From Pseudonocardiales bacterium (GTDB taxonomy: Bacteria > Actinomycetota > Actinomycetes > Mycobacteriales > Jatrophihabitantaceae): 36,066 bases of DNA. Position numbers and translations under genes: made by a program. Below are positions 1 to 8,757 of the stretch, piece after piece. A model generated the notes under the pieces. It saw nothing but the letters and a program-made list of their open reading frames with translations, was not told where the DNA came from and made no database searches. Position 1 is the first letter of the stretch. The number at the start of each line of letters is the position of its first letter. Where the stretch lies: positions 1 to 36,066 of the forward strand of contig JAVEEN010000110.1 in assembly GCA_030840445.1 (NCBI GenBank), written 5' to 3'.

Positions 1-1692
1 CGTCCCGGCGACACCGGGATGCCGGAGGCCGATTCCAACGCAACCGGCGCTCCGACGCTCCATTCCGATTCCAACGGCGTGCCGGCGACCGATTCCGCTC
101 CAGCTGGTGACCCGGCCGGCGCGGCGATCCCGCTGCCCGGCGCGATGCCGGTTGCGCTGCCCGGTCCGTTGCCCGAACAGAGCCCGGCTCCGTCCGAGGG
201 CACCGGCCCGTACCCTGGTGCCTCCCCGTACCAGCCCGGGGACTGGTATCAGCCCGGCGCCACCTACCAGCCCAACGGCCCGTGGGGCCCGACCAACTGG
301 GTGGGGCCGGATGGCCAGCCGTACCAGATCCCGAACGCCCAATACCCGAACACCCAATACCCGAACGCCCAAACCCCCGGCTACCAGCAGAGCCCGTCCT
401 ACGGCGTTCCGGGTCAGCATTGGGCTCCGGCGGCGAACTACTGGGCGCCGCCGCCGCCGCACTCGCCGCCAGCCGGTACGCCGCCGAAGCCGAGGCGCCA
501 CCGGGTGGTGCTCGGATCGGTCGCAGCGGCCGCCGCGGTGGCGATCGCCGTTGGTGCCGTAGCGGTCTCGGTCGAACAGTCCAACCGCAATTCCTCGAAC
601 CAGGCTGCCGTCACCACGCCGAACAGCCAATCCGGCGGCTCCTCGAACGGCGGCTTACCGAACGGCGGTTCGTCCGGCCCGCTCGGCGGTGGCGGTGGCG
701 GCGGCGGCCAGTTCGGCTTCGGTAGCCCCTACGGCTCAGGCGGTTCCGGTACGTCCGGCGCCGGCACAACCGGAACCGCGACGGCCACCCAACAGGTCGG
801 CGTCGTGGACGTCAACACCGTGCTCGATTACGGGACGGGCAAGGCCGCCGGCACCGGCATGGTGCTCACCTCCTCCGGTGAGATCCTGACCAACAACCAC
901 GTCGTGAGCGGCTCGACGAGCATCTCAGTGGTCGTGGTGTCAACCGGCGCGACCTATACCGCGAAGGTGGTCGGCACCGATCCGACCGCAGATATCGCGG
1001 TGTTGCAGTTGCAGAATGCCTCCGGTCTGGCTACGGCGAACGTGGGTACCTCCAGTGGCGTCGCCGTGGGCGATGCGGTCACCGCGGTAGGCAATGCCGG
1101 TGGTACCGGGGGCGCACCCAGCTCGGCCACCGGATCGGTCACAGCGCTCGGTCAGGCGATCACCGCCAGCGACGCTGACGGGAGCAACGCCGAACATCTG
1201 ACCGGACTGATCCAGGTGGATGCGAACATCCAGGCCGGTGACTCCGGCGGCCCGCTGTACAACGCCAAGAACCAGATCATCGGCATCGACACCGCGGCTT
1301 CGACCTCCCGCTCGACCAGCACGGTCGGCTTCGCGATCCCGATCTCCACGGCGACCTCCATCGCCACCCAGATCGAGTCTGGCGTCGAGACGAGCACCAT
1401 CCACATCGGCTACCCCGCGTTCCTCGGGGTGCAGTTGTCGACGACCAGCGCCGGGACCACGGGCGGTGCGACCATCGCCGGCACGGTGAGCGGCTCGGCC
1501 GCGGCCAAGGCCGGACTGGCGGCTGGTGACACGATCACGGCGGTGAACGGCACGTCGGTCACGAGCGCCAGTAGCCTGTCGACCGTGATGGGCAAGTTCA
1601 ACCCGGGCGACCAGGTCAAGGTGACCTACAGCGACTCGGCCGGCGCGTCTCACAGCGTGACCGTGACGCTCGGCAGCGGTCCTGCCGACTGA
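1..1692 (+). CDS. Membrane-anchored HtrA/DegP-like (S1C) serine protease with C-terminal PDZ domain, probably 5'-partial
   Basis: Trypsin-like protease expected to act outside the membrane on misfolded or specific envelope proteins. Residue numbers count from the ATG at 19. A Pro/Gln/Tyr-rich cytoplasmic region (about 1-158) contains a short YPN(A/T)Q repeat. One membrane segment follows (about 163-185), then a Gly/Ser-rich linker (about 190-260). The catalytic triad is readable: His294 in TNNHVV, Asp325 in TADIAVL and Ser409 in GDSGGP. A PDZ domain (about 462-555) ends the protein. The frame is open from base 1 through the ATG at 19 and no convincing ribosome site precedes that ATG, so the true start may lie upstream of the window. 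A strong hairpin follows the stop. The family is clear; the substrate is unknown. Confidence 0.9.
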   Translation, partial: RPGDTGMPEADSNATGAPTLHSDSNGVPATDSAPAGDPAGAAIPLPGAMPVALPGPLPEQSPAPSEGTGPYPGASPYQPGDWYQPGATYQPNGPWGPTNWVGPDGQPYQIPNAQYPNTQYPNAQTPGYQQSPSYGVPGQHWAPAANYWAPPPPHSPPAGTPPKPRRHRVVLGSVAAAAAVAIAVGAVAVSVEQSNRNSSNQAAVTTPNSQSGGSSNGGLPNGGSSGPLGGGGGGGGQFGFGSPYGSGGSGTSGAGTTGTATATQQVGVVDVNTVLDYGTGKAAGTGMVLTSSGEILTNNHVVSGSTSISVVVVSTGATYTAKVVGTDPTADIAVLQLQNASGLATANVGTSSGVAVGDAVTAVGNAGGTGGAPSSATGSVTALGQAITASDADGSNAEHLTGLIQVDANIQAGDSGGPLYNAKNQIIGIDTAASTSRSTSTVGFAIPISTATSIATQIESGVETSTIHIGYPAFLGVQLSTTSAGTTGGATIAGTVSGSAAAKAGLAAGDTITAVNGTSVTSASSLSTVMGKFNPGDQVKVTYSDSAGASHSVTVTLGSGPAD

Positions 1693-1710
1693 TCCGCTCG
1701 ACAGCGATTT

Positions 1711-1748
1711 CAGGGCCCGGATCGGGGTAATCCCCGATCCGGGCCCTG
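1711..1748 (+). terminator. Strong intrinsic hairpin after the HtrA-like gene
   Basis: A perfect 17-bp inverted repeat (arm CAGGGCCCGGATCGGGG) with a TAAT loop starts 19 bases after the stop codon. No long T-run follows, as is common for actinobacterial terminators. It separates the protease from the next gene in the same direction. Confidence 0.85.
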
Positions 1749-1773
1749 CTGTTGGCTTCTAGCGTCTTGTTCC

Positions 1774-2322
1774 ATGAAGGTGACAGCTGCCGCCGGGGCG
1801 GCGCCGCAAGGCCGGCCCGCCGTGGTGGCTCGACGCCCTCGGGTGGCGAATACTGCTGCCGTGCTCGCCGCGGTGTGGGCTGGACTGTTCGGCGTGGCCC
1901 ATGGGTACTGGGCTCTCGGCGGCACCGGACTGCGGCCGCCAGGAATCCGAACGGGTGAATGGCGAACCCTGCTCATCGTCGAGCTGCTCGCCGTTGTGGC
2001 CAGCCTGGTCGGCGTCGTTCTCGCGGTCCGGCTGGCCCGCGGCGGCTATCAGCGATGGCTGTTCGTGCTTGCGGCCACCGGTGCATCGCTGATGTTGTGG
2101 CACGCGAGCTTGAACTACCTGTTCCTGGGCGCGCGGTCGGCTCTCGGACAGCCGGTGACCCCGGACGATCGGTACTACGCCTTCGGTTACGAGCCCTTGT
2201 GGCTCATCGGTGGGGGGCTGTGGCTGGTGGCGGTGTTCCGCTTCCGGGCCGGCCGGTCAGCCCTCCATCGGCTGAGTCCCGGCACCAGCCAGATAGCCCT
2301 CGATTTCGCCCAACACTCGTGA
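1774..2322 (+). CDS. DUF3995-like small integral membrane protein
   Basis: A 182-residue protein with about four hydrophobic segments. The first carries the pattern FGVAHGYWALGG, which I associate with the DUF3995 family of uncharacterised membrane proteins; this is recognition from memory, not a search. No catalytic motif is visible. The ATG at 1774 gives a basic N-terminus followed by the first membrane segment. No good ribosome site is visible, and a TAGCGT hexamer (1760-1765) lies eight bases upstream, so the mRNA may be leaderless or nearly so. Its last 22 codons overlap the 3' end of the deaminase gene on the other strand. That tail is hydrophilic, so a small shift of the stop in ancestry could explain the overlap. 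The function is not known. Confidence 0.75.
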   Translation: MKVTAAAGAAPQGRPAVVARRPRVANTAAVLAAVWAGLFGVAHGYWALGGTGLRPPGIRTGEWRTLLIVELLAVVASLVGVVLAVRLARGGYQRWLFVLAATGASLMLWHASLNYLFLGARSALGQPVTPDDRYYAFGYEPLWLIGGGLWLVAVFRFRAGRSALHRLSPGTSQIALDFAQHS

Positions 2323-3306
2323 CCTGACGTCCTCAGGCGCGAATGAGGCGGTGACCGCATTGCTCGCCAGTGCCGCGATACCAGCCTCGTCCAACCCCAG
2401 CAGGTCCGCGGCGATCGCGTACTCACGGTTGAGGTCGGTGGAGAACATCGGCGGATCATCGGAACCGATGGTCACGACTACACCTGCCTTGACCATATCC
2501 GGCAACGGATGCTGGTCGATGGATGCGACCGCGCGGGTGGCCACGTTCGAGGTCGGGCATACCTCCAAGGCGATCTGGTTCTCCGCCAGATAGGCCAGCA
2601 AGGTCGGGTCGGCCACCGACGAAGTTCCATGGCCGATCCGCTCGGCGCCCAGCACCCGTACGGCGTCCCAGATCGTTTCGGGCCCGGTCGTCTCCCCGGC
2701 GTGCGGCACACTGTGCAGGCCGATGGCGCGGGCGGCATCGAAATACGGCTTGAACTGCGGACGTGGCACCCCGATCTCCGGGCCGCCCAGGCCGAAGCTG
2801 ACCAGCCCGTCGGGAGTCAGCCGAGTAGCGATGTCCGCAGTCAGCTCCGCGGAGGGGAGGCCGGCCTCCCCGGGGATGTCGAAGCACCAGCGTAGTACCA
2901 CACCGAGGTCGCGTTCGGCCGAGATCCGGGCGTCCTCGATGGCCTCCAGGAACGCCTCGGCCGGGATACCGCGGTGGACGGACGAGTACGGCGTCACCGT
3001 CAACTCCGCGTAGCGGACGTTCAAGGCGGCCATGTCCCGCGCCACCTCGTACGTCAGGGTCCGGACGTCCTCGGCATCGCGGATCAGGTCCACCACCGAC
3101 AGGTACACCTGAATGAAATGGGCAAAGTCTGAAAAGGTGAAGTAGTCAGCGAGCAGGTCGACGTCCGTGGGCACACCTGCAGACGGGTGGCGGGCAGCCA
3201 ATTCGGCCACGATGCGGGGTGATGCCGAGCCCACATGATGGACGTGAAGTTCGGCCTTGGGCAGCCCGGCGATGAAGTCCGTGAGCGGCGAGCGGTCGGT
3301 GATCAC
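2257..3306 (-). CDS. Adenosine deaminase-family protein (adenosine or 6-aminodeoxyfutalosine deaminase)
   Basis: A 349-residue zinc-dependent deaminase of the amidohydrolase superfamily, hydrolysing an exocyclic amino group of an adenine-type nucleoside. Zinc ligands and catalytic residues are visible: His21 and His23 in ELHVHHVGS, His202 and Glu205 in VPHAGE, His226 in RIGHGTS, and the Asp pair 283-284 in GSDDPPMF. The usual LHxHLEG is replaced by LHVHHVG, which I associate with an actinobacterial subgroup that includes aminodeoxyfutalosine deaminases of the futalosine menaquinone route; I am not certain of that assignment. The start is GTG with GGGAG about nine bases upstream. It is monocistronic and convergent with the DUF3995-like gene, overlapping it by 66 bp. 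Confidence 0.88.
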   Translation of the reverse strand: MITDRSPLTDFIAGLPKAELHVHHVGSASPRIVAELAARHPSAGVPTDVDLLADYFTFSDFAHFIQVYLSVVDLIRDAEDVRTLTYEVARDMAALNVRYAELTVTPYSSVHRGIPAEAFLEAIEDARISAERDLGVVLRWCFDIPGEAGLPSAELTADIATRLTPDGLVSFGLGGPEIGVPRPQFKPYFDAARAIGLHSVPHAGETTGPETIWDAVRVLGAERIGHGTSSVADPTLLAYLAENQIALEVCPTSNVATRAVASIDQHPLPDMVKAGVVVTIGSDDPPMFSTDLNREYAIAADLLGLDEAGIAALASNAVTASFAPEDVRSRVLGEIEGYLAGAGTQPMEG

Positions 3307-3376
3307 CTCGGCATTCTCCCAGTGCGCTACTTCACCGTTGACAGGTGACCCCGCCGACGCAGCCGATGCACGCTTC

Positions 3377-3382
3377 TACGCT
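3377..3382 (+). promoter_or_regulatory. Candidate -10 element (TACGCT) for leaderless transcription of the aldo/keto reductase gene
   Basis: TACGCT fits the TANNNT -10 pattern and ends exactly six bases before the ATG at 3389. Transcription would then begin at the start codon itself. No ribosome site precedes this ATG, which agrees. No clear -35 is visible. The same six-base spacing recurs at lacI and lutA. Confidence 0.45.
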
Positions 3383-3388
3383 GGCCTC

Positions 3389-4219
3389 ATGACTGTTCCG
3401 AACGTGGTGCTGAACAACGGCGTGGAGATTCCGCAGCTGGGCTTCGGGGTGTTCCTGGTCCCGGAATCGGAAACGAAGGCCGCCGTCAGCTGCGCCCTGG
3501 AGGCGGGTTACCGCCACATCGACACCGCAAAGTTGTACGACAACGAGAAGGCGGTCGGTGCCGCGATCGCCGAATCCGGCCTCCCGCGCGACGAACTGTT
3601 CGTCACGACCAAGGTGTGGAACTCCGAGCAGGGTTACGACGAGGCCCTGGGCTCCTTCGAGGCGTCGATGCAACGACTCGGGCTCGACGTCCTGGATCTG
3701 TTACTCATTCATTGGCCGGCACCCGCCCTGAACCGCTACGTCGACACCTGGCGGGCCTTCGAGAAACTCCAAGCCGATGGCCGGGTCCGGGCAATCGGGG
3801 TGTCCAACTTTCACCCCGAGCACCTCAAGCGCCTGATCGACGAGACCGGTGTGGTGCCCGCGATCAACCAGGTCGAGCTGCATCCCTTGTTGCCACAGCG
3901 CGAAGTGCGGGCCTTCGACTCCGAGCGTGGCATCGTGACCGAGGCCTGGTCACCGCTGGCTCGCGGCGGCTCCGTGCTGACCGATCCGGTGGTGGCCGCC
4001 ATCGCCGCAAGTCATGGCAAGACACCGGCTCAGGTCGTCCTGCGTTGGCACCTCGAACAGGGCATCGTGGCCATCCCGAAGTCGGTCACGCCGTCCCGGA
4101 TCGCCGAGAACATCGATCTCTTCGACTTCACGCTCAGCGATGCCGAAGTGGCGGAAATCTCCGGCCTGGAGACCGGACATCGGATCGGCCCGAACCCGGA
4201 CACCTTCAGCCGCGCGTGA
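3389..4219 (+). CDS. Aldo/keto reductase (2,5-diketo-D-gluconate reductase-like)
   Basis: A 276-residue NADPH-dependent carbonyl reductase with the (beta/alpha)8 AKR fold, acting in the cytoplasm on aldehydes or keto sugars. The catalytic tetrad is complete: Asp45 and Tyr50 in HIDTAKLYDNE, Lys75 in TTKVWN and His108 in LIHWPAP. The AKR signatures GVSNF and IPKSVTPSRI are present. The track ORF begins 44 codons earlier, but that stretch overlaps the start of the divergent deaminase and is not conserved-looking. The ATG at 3389 begins the typical MTVPNVVLNNGVEIPQLGFG N-terminus and gives the usual family length. It has no ribosome site, so translation is probably leaderless. The specific substrate cannot be read from sequence. 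Confidence 0.92.
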   Translation: MTVPNVVLNNGVEIPQLGFGVFLVPESETKAAVSCALEAGYRHIDTAKLYDNEKAVGAAIAESGLPRDELFVTTKVWNSEQGYDEALGSFEASMQRLGLDVLDLLLIHWPAPALNRYVDTWRAFEKLQADGRVRAIGVSNFHPEHLKRLIDETGVVPAINQVELHPLLPQREVRAFDSERGIVTEAWSPLARGGSVLTDPVVAAIAASHGKTPAQVVLRWHLEQGIVAIPKSVTPSRIAENIDLFDFTLSDAEVAEISGLETGHRIGPNPDTFSRA

Positions 4220-4226
4220 AAAACCC

Positions 4227-4273
4227 GATCGTGTAACACCGGGCAGCCTGGCCGTGCCCGGTGTTACACGATC
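4227..4273. terminator. Bidirectional terminator between the convergent AKR and pgm genes
   Basis: A perfect 19-bp inverted repeat (arm GATCGTGTAACACCGGGCA) with a nine-base loop sits between two convergent stop codons. The right arm ends on the first base of the pgm stop codon. The left arm follows an A-run at the AKR end, giving a T-run for pgm transcripts on the other strand. Confidence 0.92.
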
Positions 4274-5937
4274 TAGGCCGTCAGGGCGTCGGAGACGATC
4301 TTGCGGGCTTCCTGCTGGATTTGGGCCAGGTGTTGCGGACCGGCGAAGGACTCGGCGTACAGCTTGTACACGTCCTCTGTTCCGGACGGGCGCGCGGCGA
4401 ACCAGCCCCGCTCGGTAGTCACCTTCAGGCCACCGATCGGCGCCCCGTTCCCCGGTGCCACGGTCAGCCGTGCGGTGATCGGATCGCCGGCCAGTTCGGC
4501 GGCCGACACCTGATCCGGTGAGAGCTTGGCCAGCACCGCCTTCTCCTCGCGGGTGGCAGGCGAATCGATACGCGCATAGGCCGGTGATCCGAACCGTTCG
4601 GTGAGCCTGCGATAGTGCTCGGACGGCGAAGACCCAGTCACGGCAAGGATTTCCGAGGCGAGCAGGCTCAGGATGATGCCGTCCTTGTCGGTTGTCCACG
4701 CCGAACCGTCCCGTTGCAGGAAGGAGGCGCCCGCCGACTCCTCGCCTCCGAAGCCGACCGACCCGTCCAGCAATCCGGGGACGAACCATTTGAACCCGAC
4801 CGGTACCTCGATCAACTTCCGGCCCAGCTCGGCAGCGACCCGGTCGATCATGGACGAGGACACCAGCGTCTTGCCGATCGCGGCATCCGGACGCCAGCCG
4901 GGACGGTTGCCGTACAGGTACTGGATCGCCACCGCGAGGTAGTGGTTAGGGTTCATCAGGCCGGCGTCCGGCGTCACCACCCCGTGCCTATCTGCGTCGG
5001 TGTCGTTGCCGGTGGCGATATCGAACTCGGCGCCGCCGCTCGACATCGTCCGCACCAGCGAGGCCATCGCCGCCGGCGACGAGCAGTCCATCCGGATCTT
5101 GCCGTCCCAGTCCAGGGTCATGAAACCGAACTGCGGATCCACCGTCGGGTTTACCACGGTCAGGTTCAACCCATAACGCGAGCCGATCTCGGCCCAGTAC
5201 GCCACCGAGGCGCCGCCGAGCGGATCCGCACCGATGCGCACCCCTGCGTCACGGATCGCGTCGAGGTCTACCACCGCGGGCAGCGCCGAGACGTAGGCGT
5301 CCAGGAAGTCGAAGCCCTGCACGTACTGCGAGTCGCGCGCCTGCTGGTAGCTCACCCGCTTGACACCGCTGAGCCCGTCTGCGAGCAGCTCGTTGGCCCG
5401 GTCCTGGATCCACCCGGTGATCTCTGTTCCGGCTGGACCCCCGTCCGGCGGGTTGTACTTGTATCCACCGTCGGAGGGCGGGTTGTGGGACGGGGTGACG
5501 ACCACGCCGTCAGCGAAGCCCGAGCCGCCCGGCGCCCTGCCGGCGTTGTGGGCCAGTATCGCGCGCGACACCGCGGGGGTGGGCGTCAGGCCCTCACGCG
5601 AATCGACCAGCACGGTGACCTCGTTGGCCGCGAACACTTCCAGCGCGGAATGCGTCGCCGGGGACGACAGGGCATGGCTGTCCTCGCCCAGATAGAGCGG
5701 GCCGTCGATGCCCTGCCGGGCCCGGTACTCCACGATGGCCTGGCTGGTGGCGAGGATGTGGTCCTCGTTGAAGGTGGCCGTCAGCGAGGATCCGCGGTGT
5801 CCCGAGGTTCCGAAGGACACCCGCTGCTCGGGCTGAGCCACATCGGGGTGCCGCGAGTAATAGGCCTCGATCAGGTTCGCCACATCGACGAGGTCGGACG
5901 GCTGGGCCGGCTGTCCCGCACGGGCTGAGTTCACCAT
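4273..5937 (-). CDS. pgm: Phosphoglucomutase (alpha-D-glucose-1,6-bisphosphate-dependent)
   Basis: A 554-residue enzyme interconverting glucose-1-phosphate and glucose-6-phosphate, linking glycolysis with glycogen, trehalose and cell-wall precursor synthesis. It shows the phosphoserine loop [11 protein letters not shown], the magnesium loop DTDADRHG, the sugar-binding GGEESAG and the phosphate-binding [12 protein letters not shown], in the order of the bacterial Pgm family, which is about 545-550 residues. The track ORF is 193 codons longer upstream, but that extension is antisense to kdpD. The ATG at 5937 gives the typical N-terminus leading to [10 protein letters not shown]. The gene is monocistronic and divergent from kdpD. 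Confidence 0.95.
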   Translation of the reverse strand: MVNSARAGQPAQPSDLVDVANLIEAYYSRHPDVAQPEQRVSFGTSGHRGSSLTATFNEDHILATSQAIVEYRARQGIDGPLYLGEDSHALSSPATHSALEVFAANEVTVLVDSREGLTPTPAVSRAILAHNAGRAPGGSGFADGVVVTPSHNPPSDGGYKYNPPDGGPAGTEITGWIQDRANELLADGLSGVKRVSYQQARDSQYVQGFDFLDAYVSALPAVVDLDAIRDAGVRIGADPLGGASVAYWAEIGSRYGLNLTVVNPTVDPQFGFMTLDWDGKIRMDCSSPAAMASLVRTMSSGGAEFDIATGNDTDADRHGVVTPDAGLMNPNHYLAVAIQYLYGNRPGWRPDAAIGKTLVSSSMIDRVAAELGRKLIEVPVGFKWFVPGLLDGSVGFGGEESAGASFLQRDGSAWTTDKDGIILSLLASEILAVTGSSPSEHYRRLTERFGSPAYARIDSPATREEKAVLAKLSPDQVSAAELAGDPITARLTVAPGNGAPIGGLKVTTERGWFAARPSGTEDVYKLYAESFAGPQHLAQIQQEARKIVSDALTA

Positions 5938-5943
5938 GACCCG

Positions 5944-5971
5944 ATCCAACCACTGAGGGTGGATTGCGCAA
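5944..5971 (-). promoter_or_regulatory. Possible pgm promoter
   Basis: Read on the minus strand, TTGCGC and TTGGAT are separated by 16 bases, and the second hexamer lies six bases before the pgm ATG. The -10 match is weak (three of six to TATAAT), so this is tentative. No better candidate was seen in this 141-bp divergent region. On the plus strand a TACAGT at 6019-6024 may serve kdpD. Confidence 0.3.
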
Positions 5972-6078
5972 GAACCGCCGGCTGGGCGCGGGGATGATCC
6001 GAACTGGGGTGCCGAAAGTACAGTAAGGGCCGTGACCTGGGATTTCTCCGGGAGCCGCAACGGGATCGGAGCACGAAA

Positions 6079-8757
6079 GTGGCGCAGCGCGGTCGCCTGA
6101 GGGTGTACCTCGGAGCGGCGCCGGGAGTCGGCAAGACTTTCAAGATGCTGGACGAGGGCAACCGGCGGCTGGCACGCGGTACCGATGTGGTCATCGCCTT
6201 CGTGGAGACGCACGGACGCGAGCACACGGCCGAACGCATCGGCGACCTGCCGGTGCTTGCCCGCGACACCGTGACCTACCGGGGTGCGCAGTTCGAGGAG
6301 ATGGATCTCGAGGCCGTCCTCGAACGGCACCCCGAGGTCGCGCTGGTCGACGAGCTGGCGCACACCATCGTCGGCGGCGGTGCTGGTGGCATGACCAAGC
6401 GCTGGCAGGCGATCGAGGTACTGCTCGAAGCCGGCATCGACGTCATCAGCACGGTGAATGTGCAGCACCTGGAATCGCTCAACGATGTGGTGCAGGCGAT
6501 CACCGGTGTGCCGCAAGCCGAAACGGTGCCGGACTCAGTGGTCCGGGCGGCTGAGCAGGTCGAGCTGGTCGACATGACCCCGCAGGCTCTCCAGCGCAGG
6601 CTGGCCCACGGCAATGTATACAGCGCCGACAAGGTCGACGCGGCCTTGTCGAATTACTTCCGGCCCGGCAACCTGACGGCGCTACGAGAGCTGGCGCTGC
6701 TCTGGCTGGCCGACAGTGTTGAGGAGGGCCTGCAGCAGTACCGCGATCAGCACGGCATCGCCTCGACGTGGGAGACCAAGGAACGGGTGGTGGTAGCTGT
6801 CACCGGTGGGCCGGAGGGGGATGCCCTGATTCGCAGGGCGGCAAGGATAGCCGCGCGGGCCACCGGCGGTGACCTGCTCGCCGTCCACATCGCGCGCAGT
6901 GACGGGCTGGCCGGCTCGTCCATCGCTTCCCTGGACCAGCAACGGCTGCTGGTGGAATCACTCGGCGGCACCTTCCACTCGATCATCGGTGATGACATTC
7001 CGGCGGCCGTCCTCGAGTTCGCGAAGGCGAAGAACGCCACCCAGATCGTCATCGGGGCCAGCCGCCGCAATCCGGTTATCGCCGCGTTGACCGGCCCGGG
7101 TACCGGCATGACGATCACCCGCCATTCAGGCACCATCGATGTACATGTGGTGAGTCACGAGTACATCGGCAAGGGTCGGGTGCTACCGAAGCTCACCGGC
7201 GGGCTGACCCTCCGCCGACGCCTCGCGGGCTTGATCGTGGGCGCGATCCTGATGGCCATCCTGGTGCCGGCCTGCATCAGCTTCCGGTCTGATCTGGCCC
7301 TGGGCAGCGACCTGTTGTTGTTCCTGCTGGTCGTCGTCGTCTGTGCGCTCATCGGCGGGTTCTACGCGGCCGTCGCTGCAGCTGTCGTGGCCAGCCTGTT
7401 GCTCAACTACTACTTCGTCCAACCGTTGCACCGGCTCGCCATCGCCAGGCCGGAGAACCTGCTGTCCCTGGTGGTGTTCGTCGTGATCGCCGTGCTGGTC
7501 TCCCGGGTCGTCGACCAGGCCGCCCGGCGTAACGTCGAGTCGGCACGGTCGAATGCCGAGGCCGAGACCCTGTCGACACTCGCGGGCAGTCTGCTGCGCG
7601 GCGAGCAGGCCCTGCCGGCCTTGATGGAACGGGTTCGCGAGACATTTGCAGTGCAGAGTGTGACCCTGCTCCGACGCGAGCCCGATACGGTGCCGCCGGC
7701 CTGGACGACGGTGGCGAGCGTCGGCGACAACCCGCGCTCGCGACCGGACGACCACGAGCACCGTGTCGGAACCGAAGCGGGCGGCGAGACGGGGCTCGCC
7801 GCGCACTCCCAGGTGCCGGTCGGCGATGACCTCGTCCTGGTGTTGCGCGGCCGTAGCCTGGCCGCGGAGGACCAGCGGATGCTCGCTGCCTTCGCAACCG
7901 AGGTAGCTGTGGCGTACCAGCAGCGCCAGCTCACCCAGCAGGCCGACACCGCGCTGGAGCTGGCCGAGACCGACCGGGCTCGGACGGCCCTGCTGAACGC
8001 GGTCAGCCACGACCTGCGGACCCCGATCGCCTCGGCGAAGGCAGCGGTGTCCAGCCTGCTCAGCGACGAGGTGGCCTGGAGTGAACAGGACCAGCAGGAG
8101 TTGCTGCAGAACGCCGATCATGCCCTGGATCGGCTGACCGCGCTGGTGACCAACCTGCTCGACCTGTCTCGGCTGCAGGCAGGAGCCCTTTCGGTCGTGT
8201 CACATCCGGTCGGCCTCGATGACATCGTGAGCCGTGCCTTGCTGCCCTCAGGCTCCGGTCGATCGGCGGTCACCCCGGTCGACGTCGACGTGTCCCCCGA
8301 CCTGCCCGAGGTGCTGGCCGATCCCGGGCTGCTCGAGCGGGTGATCGCCAATCTGGTGGAGAATGCGCAGCGATACAGCCCGCCTGGCCTGCCGGTCCGA
8401 GTGGCGGCCAGTGGGCACGGCGGGACGGTGGAACTGCGCGTGATCGACCACGGTCCCGGTATTCCGGAGGCGGTTCGGGAAGCGGTGTTCGCACCCTTCC
8501 AGCGCCGGGACGATCGGGCGGTGAGCACCGGCGCCGGCGTCGGCCTCGGACTGGCCATCGCGCGCGGGTTCGTGGAGGCCATGCGCGGCAGTATCGCGTT
8601 GGAGGACACTCCCGGAGGCGGGCTGATGGTGAGCGTGAGTCTGCCGGTCGCCCGTCCGGGGCCAGCCGGGGATCCGGCCGCCAACCCCGCCAACCCCGCC
8701 AACCCCGCCAATTCGGCTGATCCGGCCAACCTCCAACTGCCGATGGGAATGCCTTGA
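6079..8757 (+). CDS. kdpD: KdpD sensor histidine kinase
   Basis: An 892-residue membrane sensor kinase that responds to potassium limitation or osmotic state and phosphorylates KdpE. Domains in order: the KdpD N-terminal domain (about 5-215) with Walker-like GAAPGVGKT and VDELAHT; a universal-stress-protein-like domain (about 230-355); a DUF4118 region with four membrane segments (about 380-480); a GAF-like region; HisKA with His644 in [10 protein letters not shown]; and an HATPase with [18 protein letters not shown] and GLGLAI. GTG start, with GGAG seven bases upstream. The tail carries an Asn-Pro-Ala repeat. It overlaps kdpE by one base. The potassium pump genes kdpFABC, usually adjacent, are absent on both sides, so this pair may control them in trans or other genes. 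Confidence 0.95.
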   Translation: MAQRGRLRVYLGAAPGVGKTFKMLDEGNRRLARGTDVVIAFVETHGREHTAERIGDLPVLARDTVTYRGAQFEEMDLEAVLERHPEVALVDELAHTIVGGGAGGMTKRWQAIEVLLEAGIDVISTVNVQHLESLNDVVQAITGVPQAETVPDSVVRAAEQVELVDMTPQALQRRLAHGNVYSADKVDAALSNYFRPGNLTALRELALLWLADSVEEGLQQYRDQHGIASTWETKERVVVAVTGGPEGDALIRRAARIAARATGGDLLAVHIARSDGLAGSSIASLDQQRLLVESLGGTFHSIIGDDIPAAVLEFAKAKNATQIVIGASRRNPVIAALTGPGTGMTITRHSGTIDVHVVSHEYIGKGRVLPKLTGGLTLRRRLAGLIVGAILMAILVPACISFRSDLALGSDLLLFLLVVVVCALIGGFYAAVAAAVVASLLLNYYFVQPLHRLAIARPENLLSLVVFVVIAVLVSRVVDQAARRNVESARSNAEAETLSTLAGSLLRGEQALPALMERVRETFAVQSVTLLRREPDTVPPAWTTVASVGDNPRSRPDDHEHRVGTEAGGETGLAAHSQVPVGDDLVLVLRGRSLAAEDQRMLAAFATEVAVAYQQRQLTQQADTALELAETDRARTALLNAVSHDLRTPIASAKAAVSSLLSDEVAWSEQDQQELLQNADHALDRLTALVTNLLDLSRLQAGALSVVSHPVGLDDIVSRALLPSGSGRSAVTPVDVDVSPDLPEVLADPGLLERVIANLVENAQRYSPPGLPVRVAASGHGGTVELRVIDHGPGIPEAVREAVFAPFQRRDDRAVSTGAGVGLGLAIARGFVEAMRGSIALEDTPGGGLMVSVSLPVARPGPAGDPAANPANPANPANSADPANLQLPMGMP
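8681..8733 (+). repeat. 9-bp in-frame tandem repeat (NPA codons) at the end of kdpD
   Basis: The unit CCAACCCCG occurs three times perfectly (8681-8707), followed by degenerate copies. It encodes Asn-Pro-Ala repeats beyond the ATPase domain. Being in frame, copy-number change would alter only tail length. Confidence 0.8.

Noticed and set aside
4615-5928. 437-residue plus-strand ORF
   Set aside because: It is antisense to pgm, whose motifs are complete. The peptide is His/Arg/Gly-rich with no family resemblance, a typical high-GC shadow.
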